DNA from: Arenicola marina
Taxonomy: Eukaryota; Annelida; Polychaeta; Arenicolidae
Reading direction: 5' to 3'
Assembly (NCBI GenBank): GCA_964019135.1
Contig: OZ025260.1
Location: forward strand, 32,234,254 to 32,298,253
DNA length: 64,000 nucleotides
This document shows, piece after piece, positions 48,117 to 58,500 of this stretch. The position numbers and the translations under genes were made by a program. The notes beneath the pieces were generated by a model. That model saw nothing but the letters and a program-made list of their open reading frames with translations, did no database searches and was not told the origin of the DNA. Numbering within the stretch: the stretch's first letter is position 1; each line of letters opens with the position of its first letter.

Positions 48117-48315
48117 CCGGGCCGTCGAACGCCACTGAGTGTGACTTCCCTCTTGACTACCACGGGGAGTGGTTATTATTTGAGAGAGACCGGAAAGAGA
48201 CGGTCACCATAGGAGCAGGGATCATCACTTTTTCCACTCTCGGTTCATTTATTTGCAAGAGCCGACACTGGAAGCAGAACCAGATGAAGTTTCTGTCTGT
48301 CTTTAAGAACGGCTG
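48117..48315 (+). CDS. Exon 10: second CxFP (DUF7043-like) module
   Basis: It encodes residues 341-407. After NATECDFPLDYHGEW, a second CxFP motif (C349) with a conserved-looking Gly-x-Trp, there is a hydrophobic stretch (TIGAGIITF) and then SFICKSRHW (one Cys). N345 is an N-glycosylation sequon. The acceptor is attctcaccgcag, and the donor GGCTG|GTATGT leaves in phase 2, completing a cysteine codon with exon 11. This is the longest internal exon after exon 2. Confidence 0.85.
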
Positions 48316-48905
48316 GTATGTGAAGACCACATATATAATAAATTATATTACCATTATTATTTAACGCATCATTCGCTTTTTTTCACGAAGCTCGTGGGTC
48401 CCTGTTCTCGCTCTCTCCGACCTTATTTTCACTGGATTAGTTCACTTCTAAGTCAATTCTATTAGGTCTCTTTCAAAGGAGCAAAAGTTACCAACAGGAG
48501 AAACTGACCTACCCTATTCCCAAAATTTACCTCAGCTAGCAGATTTAAATCTGGTATGAAAATGCTTCCAATTTGTGTGATGTGGAAAAAGGGAAAGAAC
48601 AATGTTATTTCTCCTATGTGTGGTTTGTTTTGTTGAGCAAAACACCTTAGCCTTGAATACGGAAGGACACATCGCGCCAATGGGAGGATGACAAGGATAA
48701 CAAAGTTACAAAGGAACAAAGGTAGCCCCCTACTAGATAACGAAGGACATAGGGTCTGGATCTTGCGCGATCATAGACATTCGAACAACCCACGCGACTA
48801 ACCCGTTATTTCTAACAGAGACGGTGGACTGACCTGTTGACCTCTGTCTCACTATACTTGGCTTTATCTTGGTACTGACGTTCTTGTGTCTATGCTCTGT
48901 TTCAG

Positions 48906-48973
48906 TCGGCCTCGATATACTTGCATGGACTTCAGTCTAGACGAAAGAGAAGCCATTTTGAAGTTCCGTGTTT
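48906..48973 (+). CDS. Exon 11: YTCMDF segment
   Basis: It encodes residues 407-430 (C-RPRYTCMDFSLDEREAILKF then RV). The acceptor is ctctgtttcag, and the predicted donor is GTTT|GTACGT in phase 1. 'Y.C..F..R...VL.F' is the expected end of a CxFP module by recall. The exon is followed about 25 bp later by an 18-bp tandem array that has an accidental open frame continuous with the exon; I treat that as intronic. Confidence 0.75.
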
Positions 48974-48998
48974 GTACGTATAGCTTCAATAGGCCCAC

Positions 48999-49858
48999 AT
49001 CTCTATCTCTATCAGTATATCTCTATCAGTATATCTATATCTCTATCAGTATATCTATATCTCTATCAGTATATCTCTATTTCTATCAGTATATCTATAT
49101 CTCTATCAGTATATCTCTATTTCTATCAGTATATCTATATCTCTATCAGTATATCTATATCTCTATCAGTATATCTATATCTATATCAGTATATCTATAT
49201 CTCTATCAGTATATCTATATCTCTATCAGTATATCTATATCTCTATCAGTATATCTATATCTCTCTCAGTATATCTATATCTCTATCAGTATATCTCTAT
49301 CTCTATCAGTATATCTATATCACTATCAGTATATCTATATCTCTATCAGTATATCTATATCTCTATCAGTATATCTATATCTCTATCAGTATATCTATAT
49401 CTCTATCGGTATATCTATATCTCTATCGGTATATCTATATCTCTATCAGTATATCTATATCTCTATCAGTATATCTATATCTCTATCAGTATATCTATAT
49501 CTCTATCAGAATATATATATCTCTATCAGTATATCTATATCTCTATCAGTATATCTATATCTCTATCAGTATATCTATATCTCTATCAGTATATCTATAT
49601 CTCTATCAGTATATCTATATCTCTATCAGTATATCTATATCTCTATCAGTATATCTATTTCTATCAGTATATCTATATCTCTATCAGTATATCTATATCT
49701 CTATCAGTATATCTATATCTCTATCAGTATATCTATATCTCTATCAGTATATCTATATTTCTATCAGTATATCTATATTTCCGTCAGTATATCTATATTT
49801 CCGTCAGTATATCTCTATTTCCGTCAGTATATCTCCAAATATATCAATATGTCTCTAT
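48999..49858 (+). repeat. 18-bp tandem array (ctatatctctatcagtat)n in intron 11
   Basis: About 47 copies, very homogeneous, with a few shortened units near 49655. The unit is divisible by three and lacks stops in two frames, which creates 300-residue Tyr/Ile/Ser open frames that are not credible proteins. It begins about 25 bp after the exon 11 donor. Confidence 0.93.
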
Positions 49859-50083
49859 AGGCCTCGATCGTCATGACGGTGTTCCTGACAGTGTTCTTGT
49901 TCCAACAAAATTATACATATAAGGCGCAGTGTTGTAAGAAAAGAACCAGTATTGTCACTAGATAAAAGGATACAAGTTTAATATACCAAGACTATTTTTA
50001 ACGTTGTCGGTAATGTCATAAGAGAAATACAGTTACAGACCCCAAGACGTCAAGTTTTCGTAAATGTTTCACTTCCATGGCAG

Positions 50084-50188
50084 CGAGAAGCAGCTTTGTG
50101 GACAGATCTTTTGACCTCTGCGAGTTTGAGGCTGACCCCAACCCTACTGCAGACAGATTCCGTAGTTCCAAGATGAAACTCATGTTCC
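50084..50188 (+). CDS. Exon 12: FDLC linker segment
   Basis: It encodes residues 430-465. It is bounded by cacttccatggcag and the consensus donor TTCC|GTAAGT, and is phase 1 at both ends, so it fits between exons 11 and 13 without changing frame. The peptide contains VDRSFDLCEFEADPNPTADR. An 'LC' before the last Cys module occurs in relatives by recall. The model would also be in frame without this exon, so it could be alternatively spliced. Confidence 0.68.
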
Positions 50189-51264
50189 GTAAGTAACTTG
50201 AACACGTACACGTGTTCCATGCTTGAAAGCTGGTCATACCATGTGATCACAAATCTCCTCCTTGACTAGACGGAACAATCTGACTACAACCAACTGCAGC
50301 ACTGTCAGTCGGACAACTCGCATCGCATGAGAGGCTGCATCACTGTGCAAGCGCAGACCTCAAAAAGTTGATATACGATCATAACGGTCGCACAACTGCA
50401 TTAGCCCTTGTTCCATATTACGCGTTTTTGTAATTCACACCCGGTTGGCGCTTCCGGTTCCTCAATTTTGCATATTTTAATTAATCATGAACACTGATGA
50501 ATATTCAGTACGTCGCCGCAGGCAGGTTAAGCCAACTTCTCTCCACCGGAAACTGTCAGTGACAGTGTGTAAACTGGCCACTTCGACGGAATTTTCACCC
50601 TGTCTGGAATTATCTGACCAGCAACAGGAGAACCGAAAGGGAAAGTGATACAGACAGTGAAGCTGAAGGTGTCAACAAGGTTAATGCGCTTTTAGAGACC
50701 ATGCCAGGGGCGAAGCGGAGACTGACAAAGCGAGACAGCCAGGCGCGCAGCGGAGTTGGCTGTGAATCACAGCAACAAGTAGCGAGAGCTGGGCCTGGGC
50801 TCGAGCCAGGACTGGCTTGCAAGCGACACTTCATTGCCTCCATTCTTTAATTAAGTTGTTTTTCGACTTTTCGACCCTCAATCAAAATTGCCCAAAACAG
50901 GTTACCCAGCTGACGTTGTTAGTAGTATGCTTTGGCTTACTGAGGGAGGGGGGGGGGGGGGGGCACCATAGTAAATCAGTGTAGGGGTGTGGTGATGTGC
51001 CGTCATACTTTTGTTTATCAGCGACATATCAATATGTGCATTAATTAAGACCGTCTAATTCAGGAAAGAAGGGGTGAATGCCAGTTTTTGAACACAATAT
51101 AACAAAGAATAAACCAATGTTTATTTAGCAACTTTATTTATCAACTAAAATGTTATCTTATCGTAATTCACCCAAATTATATGAATCAACTAATTTAATA
51201 ATAATCTTGAGGACAATTTAAATTAAATCCGTACGGGTCTGGAAGGGGGCGTCCAGTGTCCAGT

Positions 51265-51425
51265 CTCAATTTTTCAAAATTCGCAGTGTCATCTGTCGAT
51301 TTTTCAATATTCGCAGTGTCAAATGTCGATTTTTCAAAATTTGCAGTGTCAAATGTCAAAAGCGTCGTTTTTTTTCAGTGTCGTTTTTTTTAAATGCCAC
51401 TATCCGTGTGGATGTTTTTTCAAGT
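51265..51425 (+). repeat. Degenerate tandem repeat (gtcgatttttcaaaattcgcagtgtcaa type)
   Basis: Three to four units of about 37 bp in intron 12. A related phrase is seen at 53920. Confidence 0.65.
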
Positions 51426-51438
51426 CCTCGGTGTCAGA

Positions 51439-51793
51439 ATAGGGTATGTAAGTGACATCACAGACAGCGCGCGCTCACCTCCAGCGAATCCGGTTTTGGG
51501 TACATGACACTTCACCGCCCCATATACATAGCATGGGGAGCGTTTTGTAATTGTGTGAAACGCACAGAAAACCAGTGTTTTTCGATTCAAAACTGGTATG
51601 AGTATGAAGGTACACCCCTAAAAATTTACTCCATATGGTTTTCAACTCTTAACAGTGCATGCATATTCAAAATATCACTGAGTCTAGTTTGAGGCCCATA
51701 CTAAAGTATAGGGACCCACTGACTCGTTGTACCCAGAATGTTTGTTTCTAGAGGTGAGCGCGCGCTGTCTGTGACGTCACTTACCGACCCTAT
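51439..51793. mobile_element. TIR element family 3 (MITE, about 355 bp), copy 1
   Basis: The terminal repeats run more than 40 bp: aatagggtatgtaagtgaca then 'cagacagcgcgcgctcacctc'; the other end is the inverse. There is no coding potential. It is inverted relative to 52203-52557 and ends only about 10 bp before family 1 copy 3. Confidence 0.85.
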
Positions 51794-52202
51794 TGGAGGC
51801 TCAATAGGGCTGTACAGTTCTCGCGGGTTCTATATCCGGTTTAGGTCTTTTGGGGACCAACAAAAAAACACGTGCTCTTAGAACGAGTGCGCATCACGCT
51901 GGTGCCTTGCTACAACTGCGTAACTCGCACTCATTGTAGTCAACGTTTTAGTGTTGGGAACCGGCCGGCTGCGCGGTTTGTGCGTGAAGAATCGAGTGGG
52001 TGTGAAACTATTTTTTGTTTGCTTTGGTCCAGGCATGGCTAACAATAAAATCATAATATAATTAAAGATAAGACATTTATCTCTCCATAATGCATGTGGT
52101 CCGTTCGATGAGACTGTTGGAAGCGTTGTATTTTGAGCCAAATCATCGATGTTTACAGTTCTACGACAAACGGAGCACCATTGTCCTCACCTGCTCAGTT
52201 CA

Positions 52203-52557
52203 TATAAGGTATGTAAGTGACGTCACAGACAGCGCGCGCTCACCTCTAGAAACAACCATTCTGGGTACAACGAGTCAGCGGGTCCCTATACTTTACTATG
52301 GGCGTCAAACTAGACTTGGTGATGTTTTGGATATGAATGCACTGTTAGAGTTGAAAACCATGTGGAGTAAATGTTTGGGGCTGTACCTCCATACCATACT
52401 AGTTTTAAATCGAACGACGCTGGTTTTCTGTGCGTTTCACGCCATTACAAAGAGCTCCCTATGCTTTGTATATGGGGCGGTGAAGTGTCATGTACCCAAA
52501 ACCGGATTCGCTGGAGGTGAACGCGCGCTGTCTGTGACGTCACTTACAGACCCTATA
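52203..52557. mobile_element. TIR element family 3 (MITE, about 355 bp), copy 2
   Basis: It has the same ends as 51439-51793 and internal similarity in the opposite orientation. It is inserted in family 1 copy 3. Each terminal repeat contains TGACGTCA and an alternating GCGCGCGC stretch. Confidence 0.85.
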
Positions 52558-52692
52558 AGGAGCGTTGTTACGTAACCATAGATACCACGCGCAGACACGC
52601 GCGTCATGATGATTATTACGTCATACGACATGGAAAACCCCGCGCAGCACGTTAGATCGCCTGACACTGACAGTCACTCATGAGACAACCAC

Positions 52693-53656
52693 ATAGGGCT
52701 ATACAGTTCTCGCGATCGGGCCGCGAGACTTCAGTTTTGGGGACAAACAAACACACGTGCTCCATGTTCAACTATAGGCAGCTATAAGTCAATTTCTTTC
52801 CAGGTTTATTCTAAAGACTATGAGTACCATTTCACTTAACATGGCTATGAGAGATATACGTTAAAATATTTGGAGGCGATGAAGCGCAGAACTTTGGGAA
52901 TATACAAGGAAAAATCCGTCTTCAACATACTCGAAAGCTAAAAATAACGTTCTAAATTTAGCCCTGCACCCGGGCTTTCGCAAGTTCACCACACAGCGAG
53001 TGACGTCACACAGTTTCGCGTGCCTCCGCGGTAACAAAAATGGCGAGAGCAAGTGATCGACTTAACCATTCCGCTGTCAAAATGTGCAGTGCATGGAGTA
53101 ACAGCACACGGATGCGTCATTAAACCACATGGTAAAGATAAAACAAAACCAGTTGGATGTCTTCGTATCACTTTTGGATCACGAAAAGACCAAGTTTCTT
53201 CATTTCTGTAAGTTTTCTGTTTGAAGCGTAGCGCCAACGTTGTCACTCAGGGAGAATCCGTGTGACGTCATAATGCCTCGTTTTCGTAGGAAATGCAAAA
53301 AAACGTTAGTTTCTCAGTTGTATTGTCCCGTCGTAACAAATATTCGTCATTGTTATGGCGCAAAAGAATAAAAAATATGTCGTCTATCCGTTTTGTGAAG
53401 CTATATTTCTTAAATATTCTGAATCATATCGCTAGACCTTCCGCAATGGACCCACCCCTCGGCGCCTGGCTTTTGCGCAGGTAGTCTGGTTCCCGGTCTC
53501 TGTCTTTGCGTAACATACACGTCACGCCTACGTCACAGATAGTCAGCATACCAGTGTGCGCAGAGCTTCTAAACTCGTTCCGAACACGTGCTTCGTTTGT
53601 TTGTCCCCAAAATGAGTAAACCGGAAGTCTAAGCGAACGAGACTTTATAGCCCTAT
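52693..53656. mobile_element. TIR element family 2, copy 1 (964 bp), nested in family 1
   Basis: Ends: atagggctatacagttctcg on the left; on the right, read on the other strand, atagggctataaagtctcgt. Both ends continue into ttttggggacaaacaaac. It sits inside family 1 copy 3 between 'catgagacaaccac' and 'tctagtttatcaactg', which are adjacent in uninterrupted copies. Confidence 0.8.
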
Positions 53657-54929
53657 TCTAGTTTATCAACTGCCTAACCGCTCATACATTACATAAATCT
53701 ACTCGGATGGTGATAATTCGGATATGCACATAACTTCAGTGGTTATTTGTGCTTCCAAGGACAGCTTTAGCCGATCTTGTGTGTGAGGCGAGTGAAGGCA
53801 AACAACCGGAAGGTAGGCAGCACGTACAGGCCGTTGATGCTAGGCATTGACGTAGAGCATAGGTATCCCTGTCTCGTGGGGTCTCGATAAGATCCCGAAG
53901 TGACTGTACAGCCCTATGCCAAACGTCGATTTTTCAAATATGCCTGTGTCGCGTGTCGCCATTCACCCCTTCCAGACCCTTGACTATATATGCAGCAACG
54001 AGTGAATCTAGCGAATACCGGACCAAAAACCGGGGGTGGGGGGGGGGGGGATTCAGTTGCTATGAAGTCACAGGCACAATTTCAGCGGACAGTCAGCTCT
54101 TTCCAGGAATCTGCTGCTCGCCGCTGGGAAAGACCTGGTGATGCAAATTTCCGAAAACAACGCACCGAAACGTTTACGTTTGCTGTTTCCGCCCGCATGC
54201 AGATATCTGTTTGAATATTCATAAGAAACTGCATAATCACGGAACCGGAAACGCCAACCGGGTGTGAATTACAAAAACGCCCATATTACATCTGTAGCGA
54301 AGTTCTATAAAAGATGTTTCCTCTTTGTGTTTTTGTGACTTGTATCTGCGCTTACTTTTTCCGAAATGCATGGTAACCAGAGAGAAACATAACTGTATTG
54401 AGTTCCTTGTTTTATACGGGTCCACAAGACACTTGGGTTGAGGCGAAGTAAACGTAGACATATAGCCCACCTTACCATTGAAATTTGCGACCGGGGAGAG
54501 GGTCCATTAAAACTTGCGACCGGGGAGCTGGCGGTCCACGCCGCATGCAACGTTATTCCTCTATAGGGAGGGGGGAGGGGGGGGGGGTACTGAAGACTTG
54601 TGACCAGGGATCGAGGGGCTCTGAGCAAAATGGCGCTGCACGTTACGTTCTGCGCATTTTATAATCATTGGTAAGAAAGAACACATAAACTACGAAGCTT
54701 GACGCATTGTGATATCTAAGGAGAGGCCATCGGGCCCAGAATTTGAAAAGGGTTGGCACAGATATAATTTAGGGTCAGAAAAGAGAGGAGACGTGCCCCC
54801 TGTGCCCCCCTCCCTGGACACGCCCATGCCCTGGGTTTCATTTTAAGAGGAAGCGTCCACTCAATATACTACAGCCCTGTTATCGTAATATGTTTAAGTG
54901 ATTACCTCAGATGGCTATTCCATTTGCAG

Positions 54930-55115
54930 CGGTGTCCAGAGCCATTCAGCATAGCTGCGGGCTTGGGGGATTGGTCGATCTTCAGGCGACCATGGAGGGC
55001 GGCCATTCATGTCATGGTTCCATGACAGACTGGAACCCTTTCTCGTGTACACTGGTCGACACCTTGGTGTTCTCACTGACAGACTGCCCGGGAGACCCGA
55101 CACATGCTGCTCGAC
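54930..55115 (+). CDS. Exon 13: C-terminal Cys module, first part (DUF7045-like)
   Basis: It encodes residues 465-527. The acceptor is tattccatttgcag and the donor is CGAC|GTGAGT; phase 1 in and out. The peptide has HSCGLGGLVDL, GGHSCHGSM, NPFSCTLVDTLVF and LTDCPGD. This run of cysteines with a Gly-Gly after the first one resembles the 'CP..G.Y' opening of the final module in the family. Codon third positions are GC-rich. Confidence 0.8.
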
Positions 55116-55636
55116 GTGAGTGCGCATGCGTAGGACGGAGATTCCACAAATACGGTTTTACATCATTGCTCTTATCTTTACTAAGACTTACATATTTTGG
55201 AGAGTGTAAAAAATTGTTTTGATAAAATTGTAGTATGAATTACTTAAGGCGTAAATGGGTCGTTCTTCCATGTGAGGGCGAACCATTGTTTCAGTATAGC
55301 TCACTTATTGCTCACGCCTACCGTTTACTACAGTAATACATTTCGTGGGCTGTAACATGGAAGATGGACCGGTAAATGGCGACACGAGACGTTGAAGTTT
55401 TTAAAAAATCCACACCTATCCTTAGCATCCAAATTCCGACAGCGAAAATGTTAAACCGCGACACAGTTTAACCGTAGTTTTTCGAAATCCGACAGCGGCT
55501 TCGTAATGCGAAAAATCGACAATGAACACGGATTAAAAAAAAATTGTTGCTTTTAAATTTGAATATTGATAGCTGTTTTCCCCGCAAAAGACATGGTTAT
55601 GATGTGAATGCCATACTCTTGGTGGATGTGTTGCAG

Positions 55637-55737
55637 AGTTTAACTGCCAAGCCCGGATGGCGTTCCGAGACGATTACCAAGTGTTGTTCACACAGGAGGA
55701 GACTCTGGACGGTCGGCCACTGGAGTACCAATGCTGG
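55637..55737 (+). CDS. Exon 14: C-terminal Cys module, second part; donor duplicated in a 39-bp array
   Basis: It encodes residues 527-560 (QFNCQARMAFRDDYQVLF, then a stretch ending LEYQCW). The acceptor is ggtggatgtgttgcag. The exon ends at TGCTGG|GTGCGT in phase 0, matching exon 15. The last ten exon bases and the donor are repeated about 21 times downstream in a 39-bp tandem array. Because 39 is divisible by three, the frame stays open through five further copies, until TAG at 55945-55947. Alternative donors at 55777, 55816, 55855, 55894 and 55933 would therefore lengthen the protein by multiples of 13 residues. Confidence 0.82.
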
Positions 55738-56530
55738 GTGCGTCATGATTACATTACTTATCTGTGCCAATGCTGGGTGCGTCATGATTACATTCTTGAT
55801 CTGTGCCAATGCTGGGTGCGTCAGGATTACATTCTTGATCTGTGCCAATGCTGGGTGCGTCATGATTACATTCTTTTTCTGTGTCAATGCTGGGTGCGTC
55901 ATGGTTGCGTCCTTTATCTGTATCAATGCCGGGTGCGTCATGATTAGATTCTTTATTTGTGCAAATGCTGGGTGAGTCATGATTACATTACTTACCTGTA
56001 CCAATGCTAGGTGCGTCATGATTACATTACTTATCTGTACCAATGGTGGGTGCATGATGACTACATTCGTTTTCAGTACCATTGCTGGGTGCGTCATGAT
56101 TGCATTACTAATCTGTACCATTGCTGGACACGTCATGATTACATTATCTGTCTATACCAATACTGAGTGCGTCATGATTACATTCTTTATCTGTACCATT
56201 GCTGGGTGCGTCATGATTACATTACATACCTGTACCATTGCTGGGTGCGTCATGATTACATTACTTACCTGTACATTGCTGGGTGCGTCGTGATTACATT
56301 ACTTACCTGTACCATTGCTGGGTGCGTCATGATTACATTCCCTGTCTATGCCAATGCTGGGTGCATCATGATTACATTATCTGTCTATACCAATGCTGGG
56401 TGCGTCATGATTACTTTCTTTATCTGTACCATTGCTGGGTGCGTCATGATCGTCTTTGTCAGTGTCAATGCTGGGTGCGGCCTGATCGACTCCTTGTCTG
56501 TACCAATGTTGGTTGTGTCATGATCACATT
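55728..56530 (+). repeat. 39-bp tandem array containing repeated splice-donor junction
   Basis: About 21 units of 39 bp. Each holds the exon-14 end CAATGCTGG, the donor-like GTGCGT, and then CATGATTACATTACTTATCT. The first unit is the real exon/intron boundary. Early copies are nearly perfect and later ones drift (GTGAGT, GTGCAT). Confidence 0.92.
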
Positions 56531-56726
56531 GCAAGTGGTCGGCAACATCTTTTCTTACGTCATTCCCATTAGCGTGTTCCCATTCAGCGTCTTCTGAACT
56601 TAGGCATTTAACATTCATTACTTGAACTTCTGATCCGATTGATGCTCCTTACCTTTGAATATGTAACATTATTTTCCAGCTAATAATCCAGATTCATGAA
56701 CTGATGTTTTGTGTCCCCGTGAACAG

Positions 56727-56883
56727 CTGATCAAGCTGACGGGTAACGACAGTCGGACCGGGGACCTGTCTCGCACCCACTGGCGGCAGGCGTTCATCCT
56801 GAAGCGGACCCACTGCGGAGTGGACGGCGACCTTGATCCGGAGATCTACAAGGCATCCGAGGTCAGCTTTCAAATTAGAAACG
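56727..56883 (+). CDS. Exon 15: post-module segment
   Basis: It encodes residues 561-613 (starts LIKLTGNDSRTGDLSR, includes THWRQAFILKRTHCGVDGDL). The acceptor is gtgtccccgtgaacag, rather poor in pyrimidines, and the donor is AACG|GTGAGT; phase 0 in, phase 1 out. It is GC-rich and carries one Cys. It follows directly after exon 14 'EYQCW' in sense and phase. Confidence 0.8.
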
Positions 56884-57212
56884 GTGAGTAAATCTTCATA
56901 TCCTCAGGTGATGAACCACATTGGATCGAGACAGCACCGAATGTTTTGTTAGATATGTGGTGCTGAAAAAAAATATTAGATCCAAACACTAACGTAATTT
57001 GTTGGACTTGTGGTTGCATAGTAAAACGGATAACTTTTGTGTTATATTATGCCAAAAGAAAAACGTAGAATAAAGGATATTTTCTGGTTGCAATTTGTCT
57101 TAATTTGTGGACAAGTTTGCAGCGGGCCAAGTCTTAGTATTCCATTTGCAGAATATACAAATGCATCGATATTATAAAAATAAATATGCGGCAAAACGAA
57201 CTATTAACAACT

Positions 57213-57300
57213 TTGCATCATCTTACTGCATTATCTTACTGCATTATCTTACTGCATTAACTTACTGCATTGTCTTACTGCATTATCTTACTGCGTTATC
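57213..57300 (+). repeat. 13-bp tandem array (cattatcttactg)n before the exon 16 acceptor
   Basis: About seven units, each with a CTTAC core that resembles a branch-point consensus. It ends about 40 bp before the acceptor AG. Confidence 0.85.
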
Positions 57301-57340
57301 CATTAATTGGTAATATGTTATGATATCTGCCCCTGGCCAG

Positions 57341-57636
57341 AGCAAGCCCAGCAGCACTGCCTCGTTGTGGACGAGGGGGGCAAGCCCCACTCCTCCTCAG
57401 TCAGGTACCTCGTCAAGAAAAACATCCGGCAACACTCCAACACGCATGCGCACACCGCGCAGCACGGGCGCACCGCTGTTGATGCCTGGATGATGTTGTC
57501 AGGCGCAGTCTCGTCCCCACACCACGTGGTCGGCATCTGTCCGAGATTGTGGCTCTATCTGTTGGCGGGATTAACGCTTATGTTGACACTGTTATGGGAA
57601 TACGGCACTGAGTGTGTTCTTCTGGAGTTCTGTTAG
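57341..57636 (+). CDS. Exon 16: terminal exon with hydrophobic C-terminus and stop
   Basis: It encodes residues 613-710 and ends with TAG at 57634-57636. The acceptor is tatctgcccctggccag. A polar, His- and Ser-rich region (RQHSNTHAHTAQHGRT) is followed by a hydrophobic segment, LWLYLLAGLTLMLTLLW (residues 682-698), and a short tail ending in Cys. This is either a single transmembrane helix with a 12-residue tail or a GPI-attachment signal; the sequence alone does not decide. A 13-bp repeat lies about 40 bp upstream of the acceptor. Confidence 0.82.
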
Positions 57637-58047
57637 TGTTTTGATGTCATTATTTATTGCGATTCATCGCATAAACGGATGTCCATTTGTATATATATAT
57701 ATATATATATATAACGCACATACGCTGTTGATAGCTGGATATCTATCTGTATATAATTGGAGATTTAGATATATACGTGTACGTGCGAGCGCTCCAGGTG
57801 TGACGTAATGCCAGATCTGTCGTAATGTATAAGAACAAAATTCGCAGTTCATATGAATTGAGCCCTTCGTTTGCTTGAGGCATTTTCAGAGTCAGCTTGT
57901 CATACAATTATAGAATACTTAAAGCGAGTTGACGTGGTAGGAAATGATAGGAAAGCAATATGAGGAGATAAGTATGTGTTCACATGCTAGAATGGACTGT
58001 TCATTTTGCTCTAAGCACCAAAATCGGCTTATTATGACAGATCTGGC

Positions 58048-58053
58048 ATTAAA
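58048..58053 (+). terminator. Candidate polyadenylation signal ATTAAA
   Basis: ATTAAA lies 412 bp after the stop codon and is followed at once by a GT-rich run (ttgtgtgttgtgtgatgtt), the usual downstream element. The spacing is tighter than usual. No AATAAA is seen nearer the stop. Confidence 0.35.
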
Positions 58054-58184
58054 TTGTGTGTTGTGTGATGTTAAGTCTTACTGGGAAAGTAACCATAACA
58101 TAAGATAAAAGACAGCTTTATTTATCGTCAGTTAAACGACATATTAGCGAAAGTGCCATTGACGTCCGCGCAAATGATTCAGAT

Positions 58185-58500
58185 TATTCCGCTGTGAGGC
58201 GCCACTGAATGTGCAATGCATTCTGGGTATTATTTTGGTCTTTGCGAGATGTCAAAATGTCGTCATCGCATGCCAACGTATTTTGCAGACATTTAAGCAT
58301 GCAATATTGTCATCTATGTAAAGGAAAAGTTACGTAATCTGGATATAAGTTAGACATGCTTAATAATTTTCTACATGCCTTGCCAATAACATGGAAAAAT
58401 GGTATTTTTCGCCATAGAAAAAAAATAAATTCCCAGAACTCCACGCCAGTCACGCTTTTTCCAAGATGGCGGATAATTGCGAAGTCGTGTATTAACCGAC
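58185..58500 (+). repeat. Dispersed repeat, copy 2 (see 1046-1320)
   Basis: The matching blocks are gcgccactgaatgtgcaatg, 'ctatgtaaaggaaaag' and 'ggataattgcgaagtcgt'. It lies in the gene's 3' flank. Confidence 0.7.

Larger units (their letters stand above)
51804..53917. mobile_element. TIR element family 1, copy 3, carrying two nested insertions
   Basis: Ends are atagggctgtacagttctcg at the left and gactgtacagccctat at the right. Relative to copy 1 it is inverted. Two other elements interrupt it: 52203-52557 and 52693-53656. With those removed, its order follows copy 1. It lies in intron 12. Confidence 0.8.
26351..57636 (+). other. Gene model: 16-exon gene for a 710-aa secreted/anchored Cys-rich protein with an ShK-like domain
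   Basis: This is the only gene I can support. Coding exons: 26351-26405, 31443-31722, 33106-33170, 33575-33649, 44479-44558, 45276-45393, 45812-45903, 46654-46795, 47520-47633, 48117-48315, 48906-48973, 50084-50188, 54930-55115, 55637-55737, 56727-56883, 57341-57636. Every intron is GT-AG, every junction phase matches, and the total is 2133 nt (710 codons plus stop). Predicted order: signal peptide (1-18), CxFP module (24-134), CPxxGGYxF/LExEC module (about 144-300), ShK-like domain (305-340), second CxFP module (349-about 445), C-terminal Cys module (about 466-584), hydrophobic segment (682-698). The order resembles invertebrate proteins annotated with DUF7044, DUF7042, DUF7043 and DUF7045, recalled and not searched. 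It probably acts at the cell surface or outside the cell. Molecular function is unknown. UTR ends and the promoter are not resolved. Confidence 0.85.

Noticed and set aside
48968..49876. Open frames of 302 and 324 codons
   Set aside because: Both are translations of the 18-bp array in two frames; only the first part of one (48906-48973) is exon 11.
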